Shown piece after piece: positions 1 through 7,426 of a stretch of DNA of 8,298 nt. The translations under genes and the position numbers were made by a program. The DNA is from Candidatus Babeliales bacterium (lineage in GTDB: Bacteria; Babelota; Babeliae; Babelales; JACPOV01), in the NCBI GenBank assembly GCA_020050475.1, contig JAGVKP010000042.1, positions 1 through 8,298 of the forward strand. The letters are read 5' to 3'. Each line of letters begins with the position of its first letter. Position 1 is the stretch's first letter. The notes below the pieces were generated by a model that was not told where the DNA came from, searched no databases, and saw only the letters and a program-made list of their open reading frames with translations.

Positions 1-503
1 ACGCGAGCTACGCCATCAGTACTGCGATCATATTCTATATAGCCGTACCCGGTCGCTGGCGTTCGTGGCTTGACGCCAAGAAGCGTGATACATTTTTTTT
101 CCGCTGCGTACGCACATGCTTTTTCAAGCGCAGCTGCATACCGCTCATTTTGATCAATCAAATGATCAGCCGGGACAAAAACTAAGATCGTATCAGGATT
201 TTTTTGCATCGCTTTGAGCACCATAAGAGCAATTGCAGGCGCCGTATTGCGCGCCACCGGTTCAGCACAAACCTGACCGACCAAGTTGCCAGCAGCGGCA
301 ACCGTCTGCTCATACTGCTCTTGATTGGTGATAATAGAGATTGATTCAGGCTCAATAAGTAATGAAAGTCGAGCGATCGTCTGGGCAAGCAGCGATTTGC
401 CATCAGTAAATGGCAGCAGCTGTTTGGGTTTTTTAGCACGCGAAAGCGGCCACAAGCGCTCTCCTTTGCCACCAGCAAGTATAATTGCTTGGATTAATTG
501 CAT
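1..503 (-). CDS. manC: Mannose-1-phosphate guanylyltransferase, N-terminal part (cut by window edge)
   Basis: Predicted cytoplasmic enzyme that makes GDP-mannose from mannose-1-phosphate and GTP. I translated it by hand: 167 complete residues are present and no stop is reached before the left edge. Seen: the nucleotide-binding signature GGKGERLWPLSR (residues 11-22) followed by PKQ (26-28), VPADHLI (110-116) and the TGYGYIEYD segment (151-159). The LWPLSR...PKQ form points to mannose-1-phosphate guanylyltransferases rather than RmlA-type glucose-1-phosphate thymidylyltransferases. The start ATG shares its first base with the TAA stop of the upstream mannosyltransferase (TAATG), and no good Shine-Dalgarno site precedes it, so translation is probably coupled. 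Whether the full protein is the short form or a bifunctional form with a C-terminal phosphomannose isomerase domain cannot be seen here. GDP-mannose would be the donor for the neighbouring DPM1-type enzyme. Confidence 0.9.
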   Translation of the reverse strand, partial: MQLIQAIILAGGKGERLWPLSRAKKPKQLLPFTDGKSLLAQTIARLSLLIEPESISIITNQEQYEQTVAAAGNLVGQVCAEPVARNTAPAIALMVLKAMQKNPDTILVFVPADHLIDQNERYAAALEKACAYAAEKKCITLLGVKPRTPATGYGYIEYDRSTDGVAR

Positions 504-1237
504 TATGAGACCGCTCTTTTTGTTGGCCGTCGCAAGCGATCAAAAAAAAGTTTTAAAAACATGCCAGCAGCCTCGCGCATAATGCTCATAGAAAGTTTTG
601 ATTTTCCATGCAGCCTGATATGCGCTTTAATCGGCACTTCATTGATCACTAACCCCGCTTTTTTAAAATAATAAATCGACTCCATGCAAAATGAAAATCC
701 ACGCGAACTGAGTCTTTCAAAAACGGCCGGATCAAGTTTATCGACGCGGTACATTCTGAATGCGCCAGTACAATCGTACGGCATACCAAGGCCACGCGCG
801 ATCATCCAGCGCCAAAAAAGGGTGAATGGTAAGCGAATTTTGCCCCAGCCGGTCATCGCAGCTCCACCCACATAACGAGAACCGATAACAATATCAGAAT
901 CTTTGCGTGCGGTAATATGCGGAATAAAATGCGGATGATGCGTAAAATCGGCATCCATCGTCATCAAGTATCCATATCCCTGCTGTCGAGCAAAGCGAAA
1001 TGCTTCAATATGCGCCGTACCAAGCCCCATTTTACGCGATCGATGCAAGACGCGTACCGAACTATCGCGGCGGGCAATCTCAGCTAACAAATGCCCAGTA
1101 CCATCCGGCGAATCATCATCAATAAAATAAAAATCTATTGGCAGATTAAGGCTTTTTATTTCGCTATATAATTTTTCTACGTTTTCTCGTTCATTATACG
1201 TAGGAATCGCTACTACAATTTTTTCAGAAACATTCAT
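503..1237 (-). CDS. DPM1-type polyprenyl-phosphate mannose synthase (GT2 family)
   Basis: Predicted to transfer mannose from GDP-mannose to a polyprenyl phosphate on the cytoplasmic face of the membrane. With the start chosen here it has 244 residues. Seen: PTYNE (12-16), the acidic DDDSPDGT stretch (40-46), KMGLGTA (69-75), the metal-binding DAD at 95-97 followed by FTHHP, GSRY (119-122), a DCTGAFR segment and a late GKSKLS motif. This order is that of soluble dolichyl/polyprenyl-phosphate mannose synthases. There are no C-terminal membrane spans; the end is a basic, amphipathic stretch that could lie on the membrane. I chose the ATG at 1237 because it overlaps the upstream TGA as ATGA and puts the GT2 fold at the usual distance; the in-frame ATG at 1249 adds four residues and lacks a Shine-Dalgarno site. 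The adjacent guanylyltransferase supports mannose as the sugar, but a glucose or GlcNAc donor is not excluded. Confidence 0.88.
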   Translation of the reverse strand: MNVSEKIVVAIPTYNERENVEKLYSEIKSLNLPIDFYFIDDDSPDGTGHLLAEIARRDSSVRVLHRSRKMGLGTAHIEAFRFARQQGYGYLMTMDADFTHHPHFIPHITARKDSDIVIGSRYVGGAAMTGWGKIRLPFTLFWRWMIARGLGMPYDCTGAFRMYRVDKLDPAVFERLSSRGFSFCMESIYYFKKAGLVINEVPIKAHIRLHGKSKLSMSIMREAAGMFLKLFFDRLRRPTKRAVS

Positions 1238-2586
1238 GCCGGCACCCATTTTTGACTATTTTTTGACCGATTGCTCCGTGATTGGAGCCATTGCATAAAC
1301 CAAAGTATACCATATGAAGCCAAAATGATGATAAGCGGCTCAATCGGCATGCGATAGCGCGCGCACCCTTCATGGCCGGTAACAAGTGCAAAATAGGCGA
1401 TATAACTTAAAAAAAAGAGTATCAAGGCTCTATTTCTTTTTAAAAGATAAACAACAGCCACCATTAAAAGCATATATTTGAGCATCATGAGAATGAGCTC
1501 AGACCAACCTGCCAAGATAACCCACGTACTTAATGCGCCCATTGCTATATACCCTTTCATGCGATCCCAAAAAAAACCGTGGGTATTAAAAAAGGTAAGC
1601 TCTTTATCTTTGCATGAAAGATTGAGAAGATTTTTAAGCTGCGTCGCAAAGAGCCCACTATACGTTTTGATACAATTCAATCCCCATACCGTAAGCAAAA
1701 GAAGCGGCTTTTGATGAAAATAAGAATGTAATTGCTCCTGAGCTGCTAGCCAACGACGGCTATCAGAGCGCGGCAGCGAGCCGAATGTTTGTTCAATCTG
1801 GGCTCTACCATCAGCAAACGTAATACCTTGCTCACGCATTTTCACGCGCGTTAAAAAATAGACGTAAATATTTTCGTGCATCGTCGGTGCAATCTGCCAT
1901 GAACCATACAGATGATAGTTGTAACTCATCACCATGAGCGGAACCGGCAATACTGCAACAATAATAAAAATCATATGCAAGGATTTCATCCGGAACTGCC
2001 ACAAATAAAATGCAGTAAAAAGAAAAAAGACAGGGATAAAAAAAAGAGCAATTGCTTTGATAGCTAAAGAGCATCCGATCAAAAATGATGCTGCAAGCAG
2101 CGCAGGATACGAGCGAAATGACACAAAACAGGAAAACCGTTCTAAAAAGAACGCAAGCAGAAACGTAAGAACCGTTTCCGTCAAAATAAAATGCGGATAC
2201 ACCAAAAAACCGGTATTGATAACGCCCAGCAGTACTGCCGGATAAAAGGCCGCGTTGCCAAAAAGATGGCTTGCCGCCACCCCAACTAAAAAAATAGTCG
2301 CCAATGCTAGCTGGAGTTGAAGCAGTATAACGGGGCGATAATCGTTGCCAAAAAACTTGAAAATACCGGCAAGCAAAAACGGATAGCCAAGCGGCTGCGG
2401 CGGCATCTCATCAGTTGTAGGATCTTTAAGGCTGCCGCCATGCGCAAAATTCAGCGCAATTCGCTCATAACCGAATGAGTCAGGATTGCAATGCGCCTCT
2501 TTTGCATGCGGCGTATTTTGATAAATAACCAGCGAAAGAAAGATAAAAAGTATCGCTGCAGCGCACGAAAAGAGTAGTTTTTTCAT
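1234..2586 (-). CDS. Multi-spanning membrane protein, probable GT-C (GT39/ArnT-like) glycosyltransferase
   Basis: A 450-residue integral membrane protein with many hydrophobic spans: one at about 4-23, several between about 86 and 220, a hydrophilic loop from about 228 to 305, then more spans up to about 433 and a short basic tail. Features of GT-C enzymes that use polyprenyl-phosphate sugars are visible: an acidic residue just after the first span (D36-S37), a PLGYPFLLA stretch (65-73), TE at 136-137, and an RYRMPIEP segment (410-417) before the last span, as in PMT_2/ArnT-like proteins. The gene sits directly upstream of the DPM1-type synthase that would supply polyprenyl-phosphate mannose, so transfer of mannose to a glycan, lipid or protein outside the membrane is a reasonable inference. 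I do not recognise a specific named family. The start at 2586 was chosen because it forms an ATGA overlap with the upstream stop and gives a normal MKKLL membrane start; an ORF extension to 2619 adds 11 polar, basic residues and is unlikely. Confidence 0.8.
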   Translation of the reverse strand: MKKLLFSCAAAILFIFLSLVIYQNTPHAKEAHCNPDSFGYERIALNFAHGGSLKDPTTDEMPPQPLGYPFLLAGIFKFFGNDYRPVILLQLQLALATIFLVGVAASHLFGNAAFYPAVLLGVINTGFLVYPHFILTETVLTFLLAFFLERFSCFVSFRSYPALLAASFLIGCSLAIKAIALFFIPVFFLFTAFYLWQFRMKSLHMIFIIVAVLPVPLMVMSYNYHLYGSWQIAPTMHENIYVYFLTRVKMREQGITFADGRAQIEQTFGSLPRSDSRRWLAAQEQLHSYFHQKPLLLLTVWGLNCIKTYSGLFATQLKNLLNLSCKDKELTFFNTHGFFWDRMKGYIAMGALSTWVILAGWSELILMMLKYMLLMVAVVYLLKRNRALILFFLSYIAYFALVTGHEGCARYRMPIEPLIIILASYGILWFMQWLQSRSNRSKNSQKWVPA

Positions 2587-4769
2587 TGCTTGAGCTCGCG
2601 CGTACCACCGCCAGCGCACGCAAGCTGATCAATCACGAGCGTTATATGCGCGACATCATAAAGCCGCTCAAGCGAAATAGGTGGCGTAAATTGCGGTTTT
2701 TTGAGCTCACTAAAAAACTGGCGCAAGAGTGCTTCGTGCCCTTTGTCTGGGTTAGTGGTTGTTTCATTAAATGTCTGCGGCAATCCATAGCCGCACAATG
2801 TTTTGTAATCATCCATGACGATCGCTTTTGAATCGTAAAAAAGCTCCATGCGCTCTTTACTTAATCCACCATGACCGAGTGCGGTATATAACAGTGTCGC
2901 GATCGAACCGTCGGCAAAACTTATTTGTGCCGAAAAATTATCGGTCGAAAAAAGGTCATCATTTGGCGGCCGAATTGCTTCAACCGAAACGGCTACCGGA
3001 CGCGCATCAGTCAAGTAGCAAAAGAGATCAAAAATATGGCACGCTTCGCCGATAATCCTGCCAGCACCAACTTCAGTCTGTATCCAATGATCTTTGGGAA
3101 TAAACCCAGCATTCATCCGATAGTGGACAACCAGTGGCGACGTTCGCTGCGCAATCGTCCGCTTAATTTTTTTTATAAAGGGGGCAAATGAACGATTATA
3201 ATCAACGCAGATCGGCGCTTGATGATGATTTTTTAAGAACGAAAAAAGTTGTTCAAGCTGCTCAAAGTTAGTCACCATCGGCTTTTCAATAAAGACCGCT
3301 TTTCCATGGCTTAATGCCGTCAACGCTTGCTGAGCATGAAAGGTGTGCGGCGAAGCAATAACGAGCGCATCGACTAAATCTTCATTAAAAAGCGCCTCGT
3401 GATTACTAAAAACTCCTTGCGCATCGTATAAATGCCCGACACTTAAGCTATTGGCCGTATGCGGTTCGACGACCGCATTAATTTTAACCTCTTTTAATCG
3501 TGCAATAATCGGCATGAGTTTAATTTTAGCAAACCCACCAGCACCAACGACCCCCACGCGCACATCACCTTTTGCGGCAGGCAAAAATTTTATTTCGCTC
3601 ATCTGCGTCGGTTGTGCAAGCGCTACTGCAGGACGATAGGTCGGCTCTTGCTCGCGCGTTGACGCAAAATCAATCACCACGCCGATCGCTTTTTTTCCCT
3701 GTAAAAGGTGATATCCTTGCGCCGCATCCTGCACCGGCAATGTTTGCGAAATGAGAGTGTCGACATCAATTTTTTTGTTTTCAACGAGCGTAAGAAATGC
3801 CTGCATATTACGATTTTCTGTCCAGCGTACATAGGCGTACGGATAATCGACGCCTCGTTTTTCATACTGATTATCATACCGACCCGGCCCGTACGAGCAG
3901 GAGATTAAAAAATCGATCTCTTTTTCATAAAGTGGCGCGCGCTCAAGGCCTAGACCGACATCTCCTACTACTACTACTTTCCCTTTTTTACGCGTAATCT
4001 CCATCGCTTGCTGCACGAGCGCATCACTTTTGCTTGCGGCAGTAAGTAAGGTCGCATCGACACCATGGTGAGCGGTAAGCGCAGCAATCTCTTTTGATAG
4101 CATTTCATCGGCGCCATTAAAGACGTACGTCGCCCCAAATTTTTTTGCCAACTCAAGTCGCTCAGGCACCAGATCGATACCGATCACCGTGCACCCATTT
4201 TCGCGCAGAAGCTGAACAGTTAGCTGCCCCAAAAGCCCAAGCCCCACGACCGCTACTACATCACCAAGCTGCGGTTGCGTGCGGCGCACCCCTTGAAGCG
4301 CAATGGCGCCAAGGGTGGTATAGCTTGCCTGTTTTAAAAACGTCTCATCTTTCAAGCGAACGATCAGATTTTCAGGAACACAAACAATATCTGCATGATT
4401 GGCAAGGCCAGCTCCCGCACACGCGACATAATCGCCAGCGCGAAACCGGGTAATTTTTTTGCCGACCGCAATAACCCGACCGGAACATGCATAGCCGAGT
4501 GCCTGAATATTTCCTTGAAGTCGCTCCCTAATAAGCGCCTTGGTCCCCTGCATACCGTGAGTCGCCAATGAATGCAAAACTTTGGCGATCTTAATTGGAA
4601 TATCGGTAAGAAAAAGATTTTGTTTGGTCGATCCACTCACCGTGGCACTTTCAGTACCGGGGCTAATGCATGAATAGTGGACCGCAACCATCACTAAATG
4701 ATCATCAAGGACCGGCTCGCATACCTCTTTTAAAGTGATTAATCCTTGTTGCAAAAAAAGCTGTCTCAT
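2583..4769 (-). CDS. Two-domain oxidoreductase: MDR/alcohol dehydrogenase-like half fused to Gfo/Idh/MocA half
   Basis: A 728-residue natural fusion of two NAD(P)-binding enzymes, matching what is annotated as bi-domain-containing oxidoreductase. The first half (about 1-370) is a medium-chain dehydrogenase with a GLGLLG dinucleotide loop (176-181) and an acidic residue at the end of the next strand (D199), suggesting NAD(H). The second half (about 402-720) is Gfo/Idh/MocA-like, with GAGGFAK (409-415), the catalytic-type EKP (495-497) and a conserved H578/D581 pair in EACHIFD. The MDR half lacks the GHE zinc motif (LGYACSG occurs instead, 91-97) and the four-cysteine structural zinc site, so it is probably not a zinc alcohol dehydrogenase. 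The substrate is unknown; position after wecB-wecC suggests a nucleotide sugar or related intermediate. The start overlaps the wecC stop as ATGA and has an AAAGGA site six bases upstream. No frameshift separates the halves. Confidence 0.9.
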   Translation of the reverse strand: MRQLFLQQGLITLKEVCEPVLDDHLVMVAVHYSCISPGTESATVSGSTKQNLFLTDIPIKIAKVLHSLATHGMQGTKALIRERLQGNIQALGYACSGRVIAVGKKITRFRAGDYVACAGAGLANHADIVCVPENLIVRLKDETFLKQASYTTLGAIALQGVRRTQPQLGDVVAVVGLGLLGQLTVQLLRENGCTVIGIDLVPERLELAKKFGATYVFNGADEMLSKEIAALTAHHGVDATLLTAASKSDALVQQAMEITRKKGKVVVVGDVGLGLERAPLYEKEIDFLISCSYGPGRYDNQYEKRGVDYPYAYVRWTENRNMQAFLTLVENKKIDVDTLISQTLPVQDAAQGYHLLQGKKAIGVVIDFASTREQEPTYRPAVALAQPTQMSEIKFLPAAKGDVRVGVVGAGGFAKIKLMPIIARLKEVKINAVVEPHTANSLSVGHLYDAQGVFSNHEALFNEDLVDALVIASPHTFHAQQALTALSHGKAVFIEKPMVTNFEQLEQLFSFLKNHHQAPICVDYNRSFAPFIKKIKRTIAQRTSPLVVHYRMNAGFIPKDHWIQTEVGAGRIIGEACHIFDLFCYLTDARPVAVSVEAIRPPNDDLFSTDNFSAQISFADGSIATLLYTALGHGGLSKERMELFYDSKAIVMDDYKTLCGYGLPQTFNETTTNPDKGHEALLRQFFSELKKPQFTPPISLERLYDVAHITLVIDQLACAGGGTRELKQ

Positions 4770-6073
4770 GCCCCATCCTTTCTGTACATGCGGTAAAAAT
4801 CATTATGAGCTGGCCAGTAAATCTGCTCTTGGCCAATCTGATTGTGCCGTTCATATAAAAGACCACAAATATCAAGCACAATTTTAGAGCCCAAAACTTT
4901 TCTATCAAGAGCTTTAAATACGGTGTGCTTAACCAGGCAGACAATAATATCAGCCTGCGCAATTGCGGGAATCAAACTGACTGACGGCCTACCAAGAGTA
5001 CGTTGGCATGTTTCCTGGTCGACATGTGGTTCATGGACCATGATATCAATCTGGTTGGCGATCAGCTGTTCAGCAATCAAGAGCGCTGGCGATTCGCGTA
5101 TGTCATCAATATCCGGTTTGTAAGTCAACCCCAGCAGAAGCACCGAAGGCTTTTTTGCTCGTTTTTTTTCAAAGTCTGCGATTTCGTAGCGTACAGCAGC
5201 CACAACATCCATCGGTTTTTGATCGTTAATTTCCCGTGCAGCGCGCAAAAGACGCGTATGCTTATCAAACGTTTCAATTAAAAACCAAGGATCGACTGCT
5301 ATGCAATGCCCACCAACGCCGCATGACGGGTTTAAAATGTTGACCCGTGGGTGCTTATTGGCAAGCTCAATCACTTCAAATGGATTGAGATTCATTGAGT
5401 ACGCCATTGCTGCAACTTGATTGGCAAACGCAATCTGGGTATCTCGCGAACTATTTTCAACCAATTTTACCATCTCAGCAGTGGCAGCATTGGTCAGATA
5501 CAACGGCCCACTGACAAATTTTTTATAAAACTCTTTTGCTTTATGCATCGCTTGCTGATCAATACCACCAATAATACGCGCATTAACCACCAGCTCACGA
5601 AAAATATTGCCCGGCAAAACACGCTCGGGGCAATGCGCGACAAAAAAATCAATACCGTTTTCAAGACCGGATTTTTTGACAAGAAGATGAGCCAATTTTT
5701 CAGTCGTACCAACCGGAACGGTCGACTCTAAAATGACGACATCCCCTTTTTTAATAACTGATGCAACCGATTCGCCCGCAGCCCATACATAGGCAAGATC
5801 TGCCGTTTTGTCATCATGAAAAGGGGTAGGCACGGCAATAATAAAACAGTCTGCCTCACGAATGATCGTCGAAGCATAAAGGCGACCGGATTTGATTACC
5901 GGAAGAAGCTTTTCGCCAATCTCCGGCTCTTCAATGACCGGATCGCCGGCATTAATACGCGCGACTCTTTGCTCATCAATATCAAAACCGATTACTTCAT
6001 AGCCATTATGGGCAGCTACGATCGCCGTTGGTAAGCCGATATAGCCAAGCCCAACAACACAAACTTTTTTCAT
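4766..6073 (-). CDS. wecC: UDP-N-acetyl-D-mannosamine dehydrogenase
   Basis: Predicted cytoplasmic enzyme that oxidises UDP-ManNAc twice with NAD+ to give UDP-ManNAc-uronate. The 435 residues are near the usual family length. Seen: N-terminal Rossmann motif GLGYIGLP (8-15) with D31 at the end of the second strand, VPTPF (81-85), ESTVPVGTT (116-124), CPERVLPG (148-155), K203 and N207 of the central helix, and GVGGHCIAVDPWF (252-264) with the expected catalytic cysteine C257. The C-terminal UDP-binding domain contains LTYKPDIDDIRESPA. The stretches LANKHPRVNIL and AREINDQKP closely resemble E. coli WecC as I remember it, which favours UDP-ManNAc over UDP-glucose; a UDP-GlcNAc dehydrogenase of WbpA type is the main alternative. 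It lies 22 bases after wecB, which would supply its substrate, and has a good AAGGA site eight bases before the ATG. Confidence 0.93.
   Translation of the reverse strand: MKKVCVVGLGYIGLPTAIVAAHNGYEVIGFDIDEQRVARINAGDPVIEEPEIGEKLLPVIKSGRLYASTIIREADCFIIAVPTPFHDDKTADLAYVWAAGESVASVIKKGDVVILESTVPVGTTEKLAHLLVKKSGLENGIDFFVAHCPERVLPGNIFRELVVNARIIGGIDQQAMHKAKEFYKKFVSGPLYLTNAATAEMVKLVENSSRDTQIAFANQVAAMAYSMNLNPFEVIELANKHPRVNILNPSCGVGGHCIAVDPWFLIETFDKHTRLLRAAREINDQKPMDVVAAVRYEIADFEKKRAKKPSVLLLGLTYKPDIDDIRESPALLIAEQLIANQIDIMVHEPHVDQETCQRTLGRPSVSLIPAIAQADIIVCLVKHTVFKALDRKVLGSKIVLDICGLLYERHNQIGQEQIYWPAHNDFYRMYRKDGA
4776..4781 (-). promoter_or_regulatory. Ribosome binding site of the two-domain oxidoreductase
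   Basis: AAAGGA on the minus strand, six bases before the ATG at 4769 and located inside the last codons of wecC. It confirms the ATGA-overlap start of the fusion gene. Confidence 0.7.
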
Positions 6074-6081
6074 TTTCTCAA

Positions 6082-6086
6082 TCCTT
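6082..6086 (-). promoter_or_regulatory. Ribosome binding site of wecC
   Basis: AAGGA on the minus strand, eight bases before the ATG at 6073, in the 22-base gap after wecB. It supports this start and shows that wecC can start translation on its own. Confidence 0.7.
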
Positions 6087-6095
6087 TTTTTTGCA

Positions 6096-7268
6096 TTAAA
6101 AAGCAGTAGCTGCGGTAGTTACAAGAGGTTGCCGTCTTTGTAAATGTTGATTTTCAACTCGCAGAAAAGCTTGGATAATTTTTTGCGCCGCATCGCCATC
6201 ACCATATAAATGTGGCACCTGCTTAAAAGAAGATTCCCCTCGCGCAAGCTTTTGCATAGCTGCAAAAATTGTCGGCGCATCCGTACCAACCAGTTGTGCT
6301 GCGCCAGCGTCAACCGCCTCCATACGCTCAGTTTCATTACGCATAATTAAGACTGGTTTGCAAAGCGTTACTGCCTCTTCAATAATACCACCCGAGTCGG
6401 TAGCCACCCAATCGACATTTAAAAGAAGATACACAAGATCTTGATAGGCAAGCGGGGCAGACAGAAGGATATTCTCAACGCTTGCAAGATCTATCTCTTT
6501 CAAAGCTTCAAGGACATTCGGATTCGGGTGGTACGGGTAGAAAAATCGTATATCGGGAAACGCAATCGCCATATTTTTGACCGTCTGCAAAATAGCGCGT
6601 ATGCCACGCCCAAAAGATTCCCTTCGATGCGTCGTAATTAAAACGCTTTGCCGATACTGCTTCTTTTGTATCGCATCCACTAGGGTTGGTGATGGGCAAA
6701 TAGAACCGTCTTCGATCTTTGATTTAATGAGATGAAGAGCATCCACAACGGTATTACCAGTTTTTACGATAGCACTTTGCTCAATCCTTTCCTCGCACAA
6801 CCTATTGACTGCATCATCATGCGGAGCGCAATGAATTTTTGCAAGCATATCAATCGCACGGCGATTGAACTCTTCGGGAAATGGAAGTTTTATCGTCGGC
6901 GTCCTCAGACCGGCCTCAACATGAATAACCGGAATTGATTCATAAAAAGCGGCGAGTGCTGCGGCAAAGGCGGTGGTCGTATCCCCCTGTACCCCTATCC
7001 AAGAAGGATTTATGTCCCGAATAAACTGCTGAATTGCAAGCAAACCGTTGGCGGTAATATGAAAAAGATCTTGGTGAGCTTTGCCAACGCCTAATTGAAA
7101 GTCAGGGTATACATCAAAAAGCGAAAATATCTCATCAAGAAGATGTTGGTGCTGCGCCGTGGAACACAATACGACCGGAATTCCTGCTTTTTTAAATGCA
7201 TGATAAACCGGTATCATTTTGATACCTTCTGGGCGCGTACCAATAATCAGGGCTATCGGGTTTTTCAT
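6096..7268 (-). CDS. wecB: UDP-N-acetylglucosamine 2-epimerase (non-hydrolysing)
   Basis: Predicted cytoplasmic enzyme interconverting UDP-GlcNAc and UDP-ManNAc, first step toward UDP-ManNAcA. The 390 residues are normal for the family, with a short extra C-terminal tail. Seen: GTRPEGIKM (10-18), VQGDTTT (93-99), HVEAGLRT (116-123), PEEFNRR (131-137), THRRE (213-217), HPNPNV (247-252), DSGGIIEEA (291-299) and a TERMEA segment (313-318). The residues equivalent to the E. coli catalytic set D95, E117, E131 and H213 are present as D96, E118, E132 and H214, each shifted by one. Two usually conserved neighbours differ: S218 replaces the Asn of THRREN, and M316 replaces the Pro of TERPE. It is the first gene of the minus-strand operon, with a purine-rich AGAGAG stretch before the ATG and a candidate promoter at 7304-7331. 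Confidence 0.94.
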   Translation of the reverse strand: MKNPIALIIGTRPEGIKMIPVYHAFKKAGIPVVLCSTAQHQHLLDEIFSLFDVYPDFQLGVGKAHQDLFHITANGLLAIQQFIRDINPSWIGVQGDTTTAFAAALAAFYESIPVIHVEAGLRTPTIKLPFPEEFNRRAIDMLAKIHCAPHDDAVNRLCEERIEQSAIVKTGNTVVDALHLIKSKIEDGSICPSPTLVDAIQKKQYRQSVLITTHRRESFGRGIRAILQTVKNMAIAFPDIRFFYPYHPNPNVLEALKEIDLASVENILLSAPLAYQDLVYLLLNVDWVATDSGGIIEEAVTLCKPVLIMRNETERMEAVDAGAAQLVGTDAPTIFAAMQKLARGESSFKQVPHLYGDGDAAQKIIQAFLRVENQHLQRRQPLVTTAATAF

Positions 7269-7303
7269 ACGCTCTCTTTTTTATTTAACCGATACGTGAG
7301 CTC

Positions 7304-7331
7304 AAGATATCAAATAGACAGATGTTGGCAA
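7304..7331 (-). promoter_or_regulatory. Candidate sigma-70-like promoter for the wecB-wecC operon
   Basis: On the minus strand, TTGCCA (7331-7326; five of six matches to TTGACA) and TATCTT (7309-7304; four of six to TATAAT) are separated by 16 bases. Transcription would begin near 7297, leaving a leader of about 30 bases before the wecB ATG. Prediction from sequence only. Confidence 0.45.
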
Positions 7332-7349
7332 GCTGCGCAGAAGCGATTT

Positions 7350-7378
7350 TTTACATTTTCCGATTGAGCAAGTAGATT
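7350..7378 (+). promoter_or_regulatory. Candidate sigma-70-like promoter for the M16 peptidase gene
   Basis: TTTACA (7350-7355; five of six matches to TTGACA) and TAGATT (7373-7378; four of six to TATAAT) are separated by 17 bases. The start of transcription would be near 7385, about 42 bases before the ATG, followed by an A/T-rich leader. Prediction from sequence only. Confidence 0.4.
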
Positions 7379-7426
7379 GGTTAATAAAAATAAAAACGTT
7401 CCGCCCCTCATTACTTAAAGAAAATT

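Larger units (their letters stand above)
7269..7426. other. Divergent intergenic region between wecB and the M16 peptidase gene
   Basis: The only sizeable non-coding stretch (158 bases). It contains the two back-to-back candidate promoters, whose -35 boxes are 18 bases apart, and A/T-rich leaders on both sides. I see no convincing hairpin terminator, small RNA, riboswitch or long operator-like inverted repeat in it. Confidence 0.7.

Noticed and set aside
182..478. Open frame of 98 codons on the minus strand
   Set aside because: It lies in another frame of the guanylyltransferase gene, whose frame shows the clear family motifs.
1238..1249. Upstream ATG (1249) adding four residues to the DPM1-type synthase
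   Set aside because: No Shine-Dalgarno site, and the downstream ATG at 1237 forms the ATGA overlap seen at other junctions of this operon and fits the family N-terminus.
2587..2619. N-terminal extension of the GT-C-like protein to 2619
   Set aside because: It would overlap the upstream gene by 37 bases and add a polar, basic leader before a normal MKKLL membrane start.
2586..5731. Many plus-strand open frames of 60-104 codons
   Set aside because: They lie antisense to well-supported genes, overlap one another and have no domain-like sequence.
6074..6095. T-rich spacer between wecB and wecC as a possible terminator
   Set aside because: The run reads as A on the transcribed-sense minus strand, and there is no stem; it is part of the wecC ribosome binding region.
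7298..7313. GAGCTC and GATATC palindromes in the intergenic region as an operator
   Set aside because: Each is only six bases long and they do not form a larger symmetric site, so chance is a sufficient explanation.
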